A DNA stretch of 64,000 nucleotides from the NCBI RefSeq assembly GCF_018812025.1, contig NC_063066.1, forward strand, positions 10,516,882-10,580,881, given 5' to 3'. Both the position numbers and the translations under genes were made by a program. Shown in pieces: positions 23,201 to 34,592 of the stretch; within the stretch, counting starts at the first letter, position 1, and each line of letters opens with the position of its first letter. Under the pieces are notes generated by a model. The model was given only the letters and a program-made list of their open reading frames with translations. It searched no databases and was not told the DNA's origin. This stretch comes from Megalobrama amblycephala (lineage: Eukaryota > Chordata > Actinopteri > Cypriniformes > Xenocyprididae).

Positions 23201-25450
23201 AGCCTGTTTTTCACTGTTAGCCATTAGTTATTAATTTGTGTTTTCCTGCTGGAAAATCCATATTAAGCTGGTAGATGCGTTTTGGAACATGTTTGCTGGT
23301 TCCTACCTGGTTCAAGCAAGTTTTTAGCTTCTCCAAGCTGGTTTGTTTCTCATCCAAGATGGCCTACCAGCTGGCCAAAGTTGGTCTATCAGCTTCAACC
23401 AGCTAATGACCAGCTAGAAACGGCTACCATGTTCCAAAACAAGAATCTAGAATGTCTAGAAGGTCTAAAATTGAGTTCATTCTTACAAAGACTTTTTTGT
23501 TTAATTTACAAGAATTGCTTGTATTATGATATTTAAAAAAACAAAAAAAAAAAACTGCTCCCTGTTGTCTTCTTAATATAGGTTGTCTGTCACTCCCCAG
23601 GGAGATGTTAGGAATGTCTTGACCCAACGAGAATAATCTCATTCAAGTTCTTGCTGGGAAAAGGTTAATGGGATTCTCTGTTTACTCTGTAGGATAGGCA
23701 TTTGTTGAGCTCTCACTGAAAGATTCCTTTTTTAAGACATTTCTGGCGGCGTTTTTTTGAATGCGTTGGAGTTAAAGACAAACACAGACAAAAAAGGTTA
23801 AGGCAGAAAGATGTATGCATAAAAGGGAGATGAATCTGGAAGAACGGGATGAATTATCTTCATGCACTTCAGCATAAAGAGGATAGTATGGTATGTGCAT
23901 AGTATGCAATGAAGGATTGGAGAGCAGTGGCCTGGAACGGGAAACATAACTGATGATTGACCAAGCACGTTTTCCCATTCATCCCCTTCAATAATGTAGG
24001 AAAAGACAGGACTCATTGATTCTAGTTTCTGTCATTAGGAAGACTGGGAAGTTTCCATGGAAAGACATCCAATCCCTATGATGAACTCAAACAAAACACC
24101 CTTAGAAAGCCAATTCAGGACTTGAATGGGATATCACTGACATCAGATAGTGCTGCACAGATCAAGGTCTCCCCAAAACCTCCCAGAATGTTTGCTCTCC
24201 CCGGAGGACTTGTTTGATTTTTCTAAAGAGGTGAGAGGTTATAGACGCACTGATGTGGATCAAGCTGTGGATATGAGACAAGCTTAAAGGATCTACTCGC
24301 ACTTATTGAGAGATGACTGGAAACATCTGAGCACACTCACAAGCAAGCAGTGTAGTTCACATAGACTCACAGACAAATATGTGTTCAGGACAAGCGTCTC
24401 CCCAGTGTTCTTAAGACAGATACCCATCACATGATGAGAGAAGTTCAAAGATTTGCATGTAAACAGTGAACTTGACTGTGCTGAGGGTCTTTTTGGTAGT
24501 TTTTGTGCAGCAATAAATTGCTAATAAAGTTTCTTAAAGGTGAAGTTTGTCATTTTTAAAGAGGTGGTTGAGAAGAGGAAGAGTTGTTGTAGTAGAGTGT
24601 TGTTACCATGCTGTTATTTTATGCCGGACTGCTTCACAATTGAGGGTCAATTCAATGCTGGATTTGCACAAAAGATTACCATGACGGCACATGCTAGTCG
24701 ATGAGTTGAATCAACTCCACAGCAACTACATACATTTATCCACTACCCTTTCAGAACCCTTACGTCCAATTGCATTTAATAAGTTGTAACTTCTTCCTGA
24801 GTCTCTCCATCAGTGTCCGACTGATGGACAATGTAAGGCTGAACACCATTATCGTCATTTTGGCTGTGTGAGATTCACCAGCTTTGTCATTGTTGAGCAA
24901 CTGAAGCGTGAGCTGTTAAAGCTCAGAACTTTTCTGGAAAGTAGGCCGGGAGCAGCAGCTCATTTGCATTTAAAGGCACACACACAAAACGGTTCTCCAC
25001 AAAAGTGTAAACACTGTTATTGTGGTCTTTTTTAACATTTCGACCTGCTCAACACAGCAACTCCGGCACAACCATTGTTGTGATTTTGGGGCGGGGCTAA
25101 GTCTTTATCCAACCAACAGAAAATTGTTGTTTGGAGACATTATTTTTGTTCAGAAACATTGTTTTTTGCAATTCACTTTAACCAAAGTGACCCAGTATTT
25201 TGAAAATAGACAAGTGCATTGTTCATTTTATCACTTGTTATTTTATGTTGGGTTTCAGAATTCACATACACTTTTTCTGTCCGCAGGTCCAATGGCCTCC
25301 ACCGAGCATAGCAAAGAGCTAGAGGAGGTGGGCAGCATGAGGACTCCTTTGCGGCAGAATCCCGCTCGAGCCGGCCGGAGCCAAAGACCTGGCTGGAGGA
25401 GGAGACGCCCTCGACCCCGTCTCTCCCATAAGGGGCCCATGCCATTTTAG
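11219..25450 (+). CDS. apln: Preproapelin (join 11219-11285, 25287-25450)
   Basis: apln encodes the secreted precursor of apelin, the peptide ligand of the G-protein-coupled apelin receptor (Aplnr), which acts in vessel growth, heart development and fluid balance. The joined frame gives 76 residues, close to the 77 of mammals. Residues 1-22 (MNVKILTLVIVLVVSLLCSA, then SA) form a signal peptide. A weakly conserved propeptide follows, then a basic stretch WRRRRPRPR and the hallmark C-terminus RLSHKGPMPF, nearly unchanged across vertebrates. The basic run offers processing sites for apelin-17- and apelin-13-like forms. The ATG at 11219 has a purine at -3 and is the first in-frame ATG after a long open stretch without one. 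Splice sites are canonical (G|GTAAGT, CCGCAG|GT) and split a glycine codon after its first base. The residue aligned with the first Gln of mammalian apelin-13 is Pro. Confidence 0.97.
11563..11587. repeat. (GAT)n trinucleotide microsatellite
   Basis: About eight uninterrupted GAT/ATG units in apln intron 1. Confidence 0.8.
12290..12770. other. GC/CpG-richer block in apln intron 1
   Basis: This stretch is visibly richer in C, G and CpG than its surroundings (for example GGAGCCGCGGGGAGCCGG at 12418) and carries overlapping open frames in several phases, which is expected in GC-rich DNA. It could be a small CpG island or an intronic regulatory element. I see no protein signature. Confidence 0.35.
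13788..14255. repeat. Degenerate MITE of the TCATTTACTCACCCTC type
   Basis: It starts ACTGTCATCATTTACTCACC and continues with GAAAGTGACAAGGCTGTC and TTAATTCATATGATTTGTAT, words typical of cyprinid MITE interiors. The termini are eroded. Confidence 0.45.
14257..14390 (+). mobile_element. tRNA-derived SINE
   Basis: A pol III A-box-like GTAGCTCAAACAGTTGAG starts at 14262, and a B box GGTTTGATTCC lies at 14307-14317, about 45 bp downstream as in tRNA genes. The 3' part includes TTCTGGATAAATG, a tail common in cyprinid SINEs. It does not fold into a functional tRNA, having no matching acceptor stem. It sits in apln intron 1 in the sense orientation. Confidence 0.75.
14391..18703. other. apln intron 1 interior, no element recognised
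   Basis: Unique-looking sequence apart from a T-run at 17081-17100. No exon or RNA gene was identified. Confidence 0.45.
18708..19470. mobile_element. TTAA-flanked MITE, AGTGCACAACA family
   Basis: It is flanked by TTAA at 18704-18707 and 19471-19474. The ends AGTGCACAACAT and AGCCACAATATG (right end inverted) form a short imperfect inverted repeat. The interior words (TTAACCAGGACACGGACCGT, ATCATACCCACGTTACCCTC, ATCATGATATATAGCTCAAC) are known to me as a common cyprinid repeat of this length. Non-autonomous. Confidence 0.7.
19475..20731. other. apln intron 1 interior with one hairpin
   Basis: Apart from an inverted repeat at 20137-20182 (GATCTAATCTTTCACT against AGTAAAAGATTAGATC) nothing is recognisable. 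Confidence 0.45.
20736..21782. mobile_element. AGGGTTAGTTC-type MITE, outer copy interrupted by a second MITE
   Basis: The left end TGGGATAGTTCACTT follows TTAA at 20732-20735. The right end ATGAGCTATCACT precedes TTAA at 21783-21786, with the arm GAATGACATGAGGATGAGTA before it. Another member of the family sits inside at 21000-21551. Confidence 0.6.
21000..21551. mobile_element. Complete AGGGTTAGTTC-type MITE (552 bp)
   Basis: Inverted ends AGGGTTAGTTCACCCAAAAA and GGGTGAACTAATCCT lie between TTAA at 20996-20999 and 21552-21555. Long inner arms also pair: CATAGAAAGCAACGAAATTA at 21138 against TAATTTCATTGCTTTCTATG near 21395. No coding capacity. Confidence 0.85.
21787..23249. other. apln intron 1 interior, nothing recognised
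   Basis: No exon, RNA gene or element. Confidence 0.45.
23250..23430. repeat. Degenerate AGCTGGT-rich minisatellite
   Basis: The motifs AAGCTGGT, CAAGCTGGTTTG, CCAGCTGGCC and ACCAGCTA recur in both orientations, as in the AGCTGGTY minisatellites scattered through fish genomes. Confidence 0.55.
23431..24570. other. apln intron 1 interior, nothing recognised
   Basis: No exon, RNA gene or element apart from short A-runs near 23540-23552. Confidence 0.45.
24571..24945. repeat. Partial MITE of the AGGGGTCC family
   Basis: It matches 56281-56660 almost word for word, for example AATTCAATGCTGGATTTGCA, GATGAGTTGAATCAACTCCA and CTTCCTGAGTCTCTCCATCA. The terminal repeats seen in the complete copy are missing. 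Confidence 0.75.
25287..25450 (+). CDS. apln: apln coding exon 2 (prohormone and mature apelin)
   Basis: The acceptor TTTTTCTGTCCGCAG precedes 25287. The frame runs GPMASTEHSKELEEVGSMRT and on to the C-terminal Phe, with TAG at 25448-25450. The exon continues six bases past the stop to a donor GTCAGT at 25457, so the rest of the 3' UTR must come from a further exon, as in mammalian APLN. Confidence 0.95.
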
Positions 25451-28400
25451 AGCAAGGTCAGTATGACATTACTCTACCAATGCAATAGCCTAAAAGCAAC
25501 AACAAGAGCAGAACAGAATGAGTAGCCAATATGAGGGAAAAAACAAATCTAATTTTCATCTATAAATGGAGCAGTTCTGGATAGGCCTTGAGGGAAGCAC
25601 CTGTCTCAATTTCTGAAGTATCGTCAAATACATACTGAGGAAGGTTGGGAATGCAGGAGAATAACATGAAGAAAGGGAGACTGTGATTGACAGAAACCTG
25701 CTCGCTCATTCACTTCTTTCATGAATTATAGATTACTGCTGGCACAGAAAAACTGCATGTCTTTATGAGATTACTGGACTTTAGACTGCCAGCTTCTGTG
25801 GTCCCAATCTTCTCCAGCAGATCTACAAAACCCATACAGAGTGGAATATAATACAGTGTAAATGTTGTATTATGTCTGAGTCAACATGTTTCCATTATCC
25901 TGATAATGCCAATTAAATTTCCTATCCAAAGATAATATTCCAGAATCTCATCTGAACCGCTTCAGCTAGTTTTTTCTCATAAAAAGGATATTTAACTTAA
26001 CGTCTAGATAAACAATTCCTCAGGCAACATTTTTTTTTTTTTACATCTAATAAAAGGTTTTTTTCTCTTCTTACAAACATTGTCTCCATGAAATTTTCAG
26101 TGATGTCACACCAAAGCCTATATTTTAATATGGTCTTTATTAAGGAAACATTCATGTTACAACGTCAATAAATAAAAGAGAACTGTATCTGACAGATCTT
26201 ATCAGCACGGTTACGTTTTATTACTTAAAGGCTTCACGCTGAAATGCTGACCCAAGGTTTTTCCAGAAAATAAGTGGTTTTTATATATAAAAAAAGGATT
26301 AAAAAAAAAAAAAAATCAGCGGATGGCAGAGAGATATTCAAGGACTCATTCACAGCTTTTTTTTTTTTTTTTTTTTTTACACATAGTCCACAGAGTAAGA
26401 TGACTAAACAGGGTACAATGACCCCACAAGAGTTCACAATACAAGCCTGCAGAGTCCTGCCATAAATTAACCTCATATAAGACCAGAGTCTATGGAGAAG
26501 GACAGGTCTGCTCTTTATGGCACAGTTAATCGTCTTTAAAAGCCGAGAGATGAAGGCAATAAAAAGTGAGAAATCCCAAATCCTCCTATAGCAAATTACA
26601 TTTTTTTTTCAACTTGGTAAACAATTACTATTAATTTCCTCGATCAATCTAAGGGAAAACACTTAGACTTTGTCCTCAGAGGTGGGCACAAAGACCAAAG
26701 CCTATGTATGTACTCCCATCCCAACCAATAAAATGCACATATTCTTTAAGTGATTTGAGCAGTCAATACTTGTTTTGATCCCCAGAATACTGGCAGCACA
26801 ATGAGGGGAACTGCAGGAAGTTGTGTAGCTCCATTAAATGGAACGGCTCAGTGACTCACAATGTAGAGTCCACAAACAGCACTTCAACCCCAAACAAGAC
26901 GAAGATTTCTCTTTCATTCGGCTGCTTCTTCAGCTCCCTTCATGCCGTACTAGGGTTCAAAGTTCACGTCTTTTAGCACATTCACCCACATTCCTTTGGG
27001 CCCGCTTTGGTGAACCAGTTCATTTGAGGCGACTAATGTGCCAATCAAGCCTGCGGTACCAAACCCCAAAATTCTTCTCCTAATCCGCTCACAGTTCATT
27101 ATATCCACAATGCGATACATTTACATTTATATTCATTTCCTTGACAGACATTTTATCGTTAAAGAGAACATGTTGTGATAATTACTGTATGACACAGTAC
27201 AGTAACTCAGTCCACGGCCCAGATGGGGCTCCCACTAAAGTGTTTGACCTGCATCTGGCTTGTGTACAACATCTCACATTTTGTGCAGTGTGAGAAATGT
27301 AGCCTCACACTTCATCATCTATGGCTAAAACGGGGCACAGACTGACAGGGGCAATTAACTCTCCTCAAGGGCTGATAACAGACAGAGAACCACCGAATAA
27401 GGCCACAGTGGAGGCACTTAAAAGGCTTCTTTTTTTCATTGTGCAGCACCACCATGCCTCCAGATGAGAAGGATGTCACAGAAGGAAATCATTGCTTGTG
27501 TAGAACTTAAGTTAACACCAAGGGGATGACTTGGAAGTGTTTATTATAGCACTATAAAAAGAAACTTGACATTCGCATTAAAATAAATATTCACAGTTCA
27601 AAGTTGAGCTCAATCAACAGCATTTCATAGTTGATTCAATCAACAACATGACAATGTTGATTACCACAAAATAAAGGAAAAAAGTAAATGTGAAAATAAA
27701 TGGGGCCAATTTCTACAGAATTATAATAAAACATTTTCAAGATAATAAATTCATAAGAGCACATATTAAATTTTCTGTTAAAACTTGTTTATTATTTTAG
27801 CTATATAGTTGTTCTTGTCCTTTTTACAATTGTTTTACCATTTTAGGCACTATGTTGTCCCAGCAAGAAAGCTGTAAAATCATGTTAACGTTCATATTGT
27901 TTTATCTTGTGGCTGTACTATTGAAACGGTGAGTTTTTTAGCTTTAGGGATTGGCTCTATTCATTGCAGTTGTAAATGCCTCACTGTAACCCAGATGTTT
28001 GTGGTATAAATACATTTTGTGGTAAATCAACATTATGCCCCAAGAACTGTTGATTCATCTTAACTTACCTGAAACCCTGAATATTCCTTTAAGACCAATC
28101 AGTCTAACTAAACAACACATTGGATGGGGCCTCTTCATTGTGAATGCTCTAGGAAGTAAACGGAAAAGGAGGTTAAAAGCTCAGCTGAAGATTATGAGAA
28201 CTGAAGTTTGTGGTAATAGAACACAAGCAACACAAGAATGAACAAAATGTTACAAGATCCAGATGCCAAAACATATAAGAGGAACAACACATTTTGAGAG
28301 ACCTCCTCTTCAAAGACTCCCTAACACAAAGGCACTGAGCAGAGAGCTAGAAATTGGAAATCTGCCTCATTAAGTACCAAGGGGGCACACTAGACGATTA

Positions 28401-28904
28401 GAACACAACTGCCTGACACAAAGTTTCTCTTTTAAAGTGCACGCAGTTGGCTGTTGTTGGTATTTTCTGACTGACAATCAGCATGATGTCATAGAGCACA
28501 AAGTTTGCATCACAAATGTGATGAGTCACAAACAAAAGATGGTTCAGATAAGAATCACTGGTGCTGCATTGTACATGAGTCAAACACAGAACTATGCAGG
28601 TAGAAAGTAAAAGGATGTAAACAGAGAGTAAAAAGATGGTTCTTATCGCACAATGGGCACTGTTGTACTGGAAGAATAAAGCTCATTGACAAATACAGTA
28701 TGTAAAGTCATGAACCAAACAATAAAAGATGACCTCACTGATTAACATCCTTGCTCAAAGTGAAAAATAGGAACACAATTCTAGTGATATACTCCGGAAG
28801 CATGAATTAGATCAATTTATAAAAGGCAGAATCCTAATCATCATGGAAACTCATAAGTGACAGACTTGACTCTGCCATTCATTTTGGCATTAGAATTGTG
28901 TTAA

Positions 28905-29121
28905 GCTGAAGTCCATCCAAAAATGAAAATTCTGTCATCATTTACTCACCCTCATGTCATTCCAAACCTGTATGACTTTGTTTTGTGGAACAAAAAAGAA
29001 GATATTCAAAATAATCTTCTTGTGTGTTCAGCAGAAGAAAGAAATGCATACAGGTTTGGAATGACATGAAGGTAAGTAAATGATGACAGAATTTTCATTT
29101 TTGAATGGACTATCCCTTCAA
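28905..29121. mobile_element. Short AGGGTTAGTTC-type MITE
   Basis: TTAA at 28901-28904 precedes the left end. The arms TGTCATCATTTACTCACCCT and AGTAAATGATGACAGAATTT are inverted copies. The right TTAA has mutated to TTCAA. At about 217 bp it is a compact hairpin form. Confidence 0.7.
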
Positions 29122-29369
29122 ATAAGCTTAAAAATACACACTGTAGGACATAAATATATATATAAAAAAAAATAAACAAGTAAATAAACAATTTTACTTA
29201 CACTGAACTGTTTTTATCACCTTTGAATACATAATGAAACATTTTAAATGTCTCATCTGGCATCTTGTTTTTTAACAATTCGTTTAACTTGTTTTTTTTT
29301 TTAAGTTTGTTCCAATGCGTTATGCAGCTGCCTTCACCAATTCTTCTAAAACAACGTATCTTGTAGTTA

Positions 29370-29440
29370 GTTGACCTAAAAACTAATCATCAATTACTCA
29401 CCCTCATGCCATTCCAATCATGTATGCATGTCTTTCTGGA
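29370..29440. repeat. Fragment of the same MITE family
   Basis: It contains CATCAATTACTCACCCTCAT and GCCATTCCAATCATGTATG. Only the left arm is present. Confidence 0.5.
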
Positions 29441-29633
29441 TGATCAATACTGCAAACTGAAAGAACTAGTCTGATGATGTTTTTGAGTTACCTTTAGGAT
29501 AATTAAAACTTTGATGACTAAACCGTTCTTTTCTCAGCCGTTACGTTTGGTACCCACTACCTGTGCCAATTAGTAAAAGTACAGAAAAACCCTGCATTGT
29601 ACCTTATTCATGTCTCTTTTCTTTTGTCCACAG

Positions 29634-32600
29634 GCACAGCTTAGAGTGCCCTCCCCCTTGGTTCTGATTTCTATGCTCTTCCTTTGCCTTGGGGGGCCTT
29701 GCAACAAGGGGCCTTTGCTAGCCCAGCCTGAAGAGTGATGTCCATAGCACCTGCTGGTTCTTCAAGCAACTCTTCTTCTGTCCACAAAAAACCAGGACAA
29801 GCCACTCACCCTCAGCTCTACGAAGAATTGTGGGCCGGGAACAGGGGTGGGGGGTATTGAGCCCGAGCTATCAGATTCTGTCTCTCTCTGTCTGTCTCTC
29901 TCCTCCTGTGGTTTTCCTCATTTGCTTTCTAGAGCCCTTTCATGGCCACACTTTGCATGATGTGTGAGCAGTGGGGAGCCTGGTCCAAACAGTTATAGTC
30001 TGAAAAGCATCAGTTTCTTCTCCGAGGTGTGCTAGTCCCATTCTCTCCAGCGTGAAGGTGACCACAGTGCTTTGTCCCATTGCTACATGTTGGCAACTCT
30101 TGGCTTATTAATGGTGTTTATGAGGGAAGAAAGTGGTAGGGGCACTAAAATAAGGCACAACTAAATGCTTAGGCCCATTATGGCCAGGTCAGCAACATTA
30201 ATTTTTTTACATTTTGCACAATTTTGTCATCTGCCTGCAACAACTACAAAAAAGGACAGTTAGCTTAATAATAGCATCAATGAGTGCATTTACATGACAA
30301 ACCACTCACAAAACAATGATCAAAAAGGACTTGTTCTAGAAACCTGACGATGAAAGAAACCATGTTTAAATGAGATCGACTATGTTTAAATCGAGTTTTG
30401 GCGCCAAAATGTTAACACACAAAGCATGCACCTCCAGAACGCAGATTGTGCATGTATGGTTCAGTTATAATTACCTCTAAAATGTTGAATGAATATAATT
30501 CATTGGCATATCCGTGAGATTGCATCTCATTGTGCTGTCCAATGGCTATTACACTTCATCCTACCAATGAGCCTAAGAGTTGTCAGGCATCAGAAGCTTA
30601 AGGATAAAGCCAGTGTCTCATTATCAGAATCACACTCCACTTCCATGAGCGTGAGATCATCTGTCCTGAGCCCTCTTCTCCTCCCCCATGACACACTCTG
30701 CTTTACAGCAGAGATACATGACTGTTAACTGGCCAGGGTGATCTGCTTCATAAGGCGGACCATCTCTCCTTTTAATGAAGTGCCAAATAGCAAATCTACT
30801 CCACAGTGCTGCCAGGAGAAGAAAAGTAAACATGTTACCTCTTATCTTGGGGGAAGCATAACATCTAACCACATGTATGCATTTTGCCATTTGTTTGAAG
30901 ATCCAATATAAAGGCAAAGGTAGCATGGTTTGAAGACATTAGACCAAAAAGAAAACAGAAAATTCCATAAAGATCTGAGATTGTCCCCTTGACCGGATTC
31001 TTTGACTGACAGAACTCTATGCCTTTATTTGACATCATACTGGAAATAATTTCTTGTTTAGTTCTCATTCTTTTGGTGTTATTTTTGTTATATTTCAATT
31101 CATTTCTCAGGGTGCTGTGACAGAAGCCTGTATGGTCTATATTACATGCATTTATTTAAAAAACACACATTATTTGTATCCGCACCATTTAGCTTCATGC
31201 TTATGTATCTGCCACTTTAGCTACATATTCAGACTATGTTTTTACAAGCCATTATTTTTCTCTCCCCAGTGGGAGCAGCTGCCTTTTGAGTTTGAGCCTC
31301 TGTAGCACAGACGGCTACGACGGTTATTAAACCCCACTGCTAATCGGTTTTAGATTGGAATCACTAAAATCTCTTTCAAGTTCACAAGTCAAAATGGCAT
31401 AGAATGAGCACACTACCTTCATGTTAGACTGATTTATGATGTAATAATCTATAAATAGGAGCAACCCTTGGCATGGGCATCGTCAAACCTTCATAACTTT
31501 CAGTAAGACACAAATTATGAGGCCGAGATTAGAGGCTGTTAGCTACACTCTTTAATTAGACAACACAGCAAGTCATTGCAAATTAGCATTTGAGTCCCTC
31601 CCCGGTTTCCTGTTCACTGTTTGTCTGTGGATTTGGAAACAGAGAGCCGTCGTGTTAACCCGCAAACACCGCCTTGCGGCAAAATCAGATCTTCATAAGA
31701 GAGTGCCTAAAAACCACAGCGGTAAAACACCCAGCCGAGCTCACCTCGATTAAAAATGTATCGAATCTTAAGGCACTGTGAATACTAATAATTCCAGTCA
31801 CGCTATGATTATTTTATACCCTCTCAGACAGATTTCATTAACGCTTTCTCAGAACGGCAGTGCTCCCAAGAGCTCTGCTTCATGGATCAGTAGGTCAAAA
31901 CGCAGAGAAGATCCAAGCTTGGGTGGCTGAGTTGCCGTACACTCCGTCTGAAGAGTCTGTCAGAGGTGCAGAGTAATGCCTGTATTCACACTGTTGTTCA
32001 TGAATGTATCTTCACCATCCTCACCGGAGCTGAGCTGCCCCTCCAGGAAGGGCCATCAAGCAGCGTTTCAGTTCAGTTCAAGCCTTGAATCATGAAAAAC
32101 TAGCCCGTCACTGCTACATACGACAACCGACCCGATCCCCCTTCCCACCGATGGTGATGGTTATCTGTTTCATCAAACATCCAAAGACAAATATGACAAA
32201 ATCCAAAGCTTGCTATAGCAGAGACCCCTACCAATCACTTGGCTTTCCTCCAACAGTTCTCTGTACGGACATGCAAGGCTGCACTTTTTGCAATTCCATT
32301 ATGCTGCTGGAAAATTAAATCCTGAAAACAAGTCTTTTGGCATGTAATGGTTTTCCAGTGTCTTGTGACAATTAAATTGACTGATTCTTGTCTAGCTGGT
32401 TGTCCAAAGCTTACTTTTCGATAGAGTGTGGAAAGCTGTATTTTATTTTTGTGTGTGAGGTCGTATAAAAGTGTAGAAAAAGTAGTCTGCTGCACAATAT
32501 GTCATGGACACAAAAAAGCTTTCTCACCCTCCTCTGCCGTCGAACTCGGTCCATCGTCCCCGTCAGCACATCAGATTAATGGAGCTTGCGGCACCAAGAG

Positions 32601-33660
32601 TACAAGCACGTCCAGACTCAAAACTGAAATGGCAAACACACGCATTATACTTACAGAGCACAAATCATTTTGTATAAATGTTTTTGTTTAAAGAGCTCAC
32701 ATGAGAAACTCATTCCTACTCTATCATATGTTTCTGCCCAATTTGGCTTCATCATTAGTCCTATGCACTTGTACGCACGTTCTACTTGATCATTCAGAGG
32801 TCTTTTGTTTGAGTACAGAATTTTGCATGGGAGAAAGGTATCCAGAAGGTGTTTGTATGTTGAAAACAGAGTTGTGGAAAGTGAAACGAGGTCCAAAGAG
32901 TTCCCTTGCATCGTAATTGTTTAGAGAGGAAGGATAAAAGCAATGAATACAATACAAAACTCCTCTTTACCATTGTGATTCATTACATTGGTTTTACCAA
33001 GACATTCATTAGGGCACACAGAAAGAGAAAAGACCCATTTGGCCGATTGTTTTCAATTAGCTCGTCACGGTGCATGTAAAATGTGGCGACCAGATCGAGT
33101 AACTGAAATCCAATCCCAACAGTTCACAAATGTCCACCAACTGGTTGGGATGCTTAGAATGATCCGATTATTCTGTTGCTTCAAACAAGACTTCACACCC
33201 ATAAAGAGCTCTAACCTCTATCCAAAATGCATCTATACACACGGCCTGTTTGTTCAGCACACCCATCCATTTCAAATCTGAAAATCTGTCGTCAGGCCTG
33301 GCATTTCAACAGTATTAGTGGGCCATGTGAAAAGCAGCGTAACAGCAAGGTATTATTCCTCCTCTTTATTCCTGTTGGAGGTGTGTGCTCATCAAACTCA
33401 CCTGGCCAAATGTACAGTCCCTGTCTCTGTTTTGATGTTGACCTGGGCAAAAACAAATGAATAAATAAATGAATTAAACAAGTGTATCAGAAATGGTTGA
33501 AATACTGTGTACATATTTGAACTTTTGGTTTCTAATTTATAAAGATAAGCTTTAGCTCTTGGAGTACTTATTTTATTTTTTTCCTTTCATGCGTAGCTTT
33601 GTGTTTTTATTTTCTATTTCTGTAAAGTGTGTAAATATATCTTTATGATAATAAGTAATA
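29634..33660 (+). other. apln: Probable apln 3' UTR exon (end uncertain)
   Basis: Exon 2 ends at a donor right after the stop codon, so a non-coding 3' exon is required. The best downstream acceptor is a pyrimidine tract ending TTTTGTCCACAG before 29634. The exon could run to the twin AATAAA at 33460-33469 or to the AT-rich stretch ending near 33660, which would give a 4 kb 3' UTR. Mammalian APLN also has a long UTR. The end, and even whether one exon covers the whole span, are inference; a second pyrimidine-AG site near 31269 is an alternative. Confidence 0.45.
33460..33469 (+). terminator. apln: Candidate polyadenylation signals (overlapping AATAAA)
   Basis: Two overlapping AATAAA hexamers occur at 33460-33465 and 33464-33469, the clearest canonical signals downstream of apln exon 3. 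AT-rich sequence with AATAAG follows at about 33650. Confidence 0.35.
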
Positions 33661-33879
33661 TTAAAAATCTTATTTTAAGAAACAAGTGTGAGTTTGTTCT
33701 TCTTATGAAAATTCTACAAAAAAGATATTAGTCATTCATAATCATTTTTATAATTTAAGTTGAAAAAAGACATATTGTGATACTAATACATGACAAGCTG
33801 AACTAGTATTAACTAGTTACTAATGACGGTTTAACCACAGGTCACTTTAGGAATCTTGATTAGATAGATTTACTTTTAA

Positions 33880-34345
33880 AGTTCATCTAAAAATGAAAAT
33901 TCTGTCACCATTAACTCACCCCCATTCAGTTTCAAACATGTATGTATTGAAGCTCATTTCCACTAAGAAAAAAAATGTGTATAACTTTCTTACTTCTATG
34001 GAACACAAAAGAATATATTTTTTTTTTTTTAAGTCTGTGTTTTTTATCCATACAATGAAAGTCAAATGTGTCTAATTGCTCCCTACTGATTTTCAAAGTA
34101 TGGACTAATACTTTCTTTGGTAAATCATAATAATGATGTAAAAAGTTATTTATGAGAAATTATGAGATCCAGCATTTTTATTTTCTTATGTGATGGAAAT
34201 GGGCTTCCATATGTATAAATTCTTCTGTGGAACAACAAAGATGATTTAAAAAAAACAAAATGTCTGTGTTTTTTTGTCAATACAATGAAAGTCAATGGGG
34301 TCCATTGTAGTTTTGGGCCCCACTGACTTTCATTGTATGGACTAA
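33880..34345. repeat. Degenerate AGGGTTAGTTC-type MITE material, two stacked fragments
   Basis: TTAA at 33876-33879 precedes AGTTCATCTAAAAATGAAAA. Words such as ACAATGAAAGTCAA occur twice (34041, 34282), suggesting two partial copies or a duplication. The right terminus is unclear. Confidence 0.5.
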
Positions 34346-34360
34346 AACATTTTTCAATAA

Positions 34361-34592
34361 AAAGAACATAAACTTAAACATGCTTTGGTAAATTAAATTA
34401 TGACATTAAAGGGTCAATAGTAATTAGGACATAAAGTTAACATTTTGAGATACTAATGACCTACTAAAATTATGATATGTTCATTTTATTTTTTTTTTTT
34501 TATCTAATCATTATTATGACTTAGTATCTCAACATTTTAAACTTTTTATCTTTACTAAATATGATTCACCAAAGCATATTTGTTCTTATGTT
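34361..34592. repeat. Inverted-repeat element, ATGCTTTGGTRAAT arms
   Basis: Left arm: AAGAACATAAAC, ATGCTTTGGTAAAT and TTTTGAGATACTAATGAC. The right arm is its inverted counterpart (GACTTAGTATCTCAACATTT, CACCAAAGCATATTTGTTCT). A further partial arm (TTTCTTTGGTAAATCATAAT) lies at about 34112. Non-coding hairpin MITE. Confidence 0.65.

Larger units (their letters stand above)
11286..25286 (+). other. apln: apln intron 1 (14.0 kb)
   Basis: A GT-AG intron separating signal peptide from prohormone. It contains a GC-richer block (12290-12770), a SINE, several MITEs and long T-runs (for example 17081-17100), listed separately. In mammals the first APLN intron carries a hypoxia response element. GCGTG cores are present here (for example near 11298), but whether any is functional cannot be judged. 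The remaining sequence shows no second gene. Confidence 0.85.
25457..29633 (+). other. apln: apln intron 2 (4.2 kb)
   Basis: From the donor GTCAGT to the acceptor CTTTTGTCCACAG. It contains T-runs (26032-26043, 26360-26377), a MITE at 28905-29121 and a partial one near 29370-29440. No other gene is apparent. The downstream boundary depends on the inferred exon 3. Confidence 0.65.

Noticed and set aside
25173..25445. Minus-strand frames opposite apln exon 2
   Set aside because: They are shadows of the conserved apelin coding exon.
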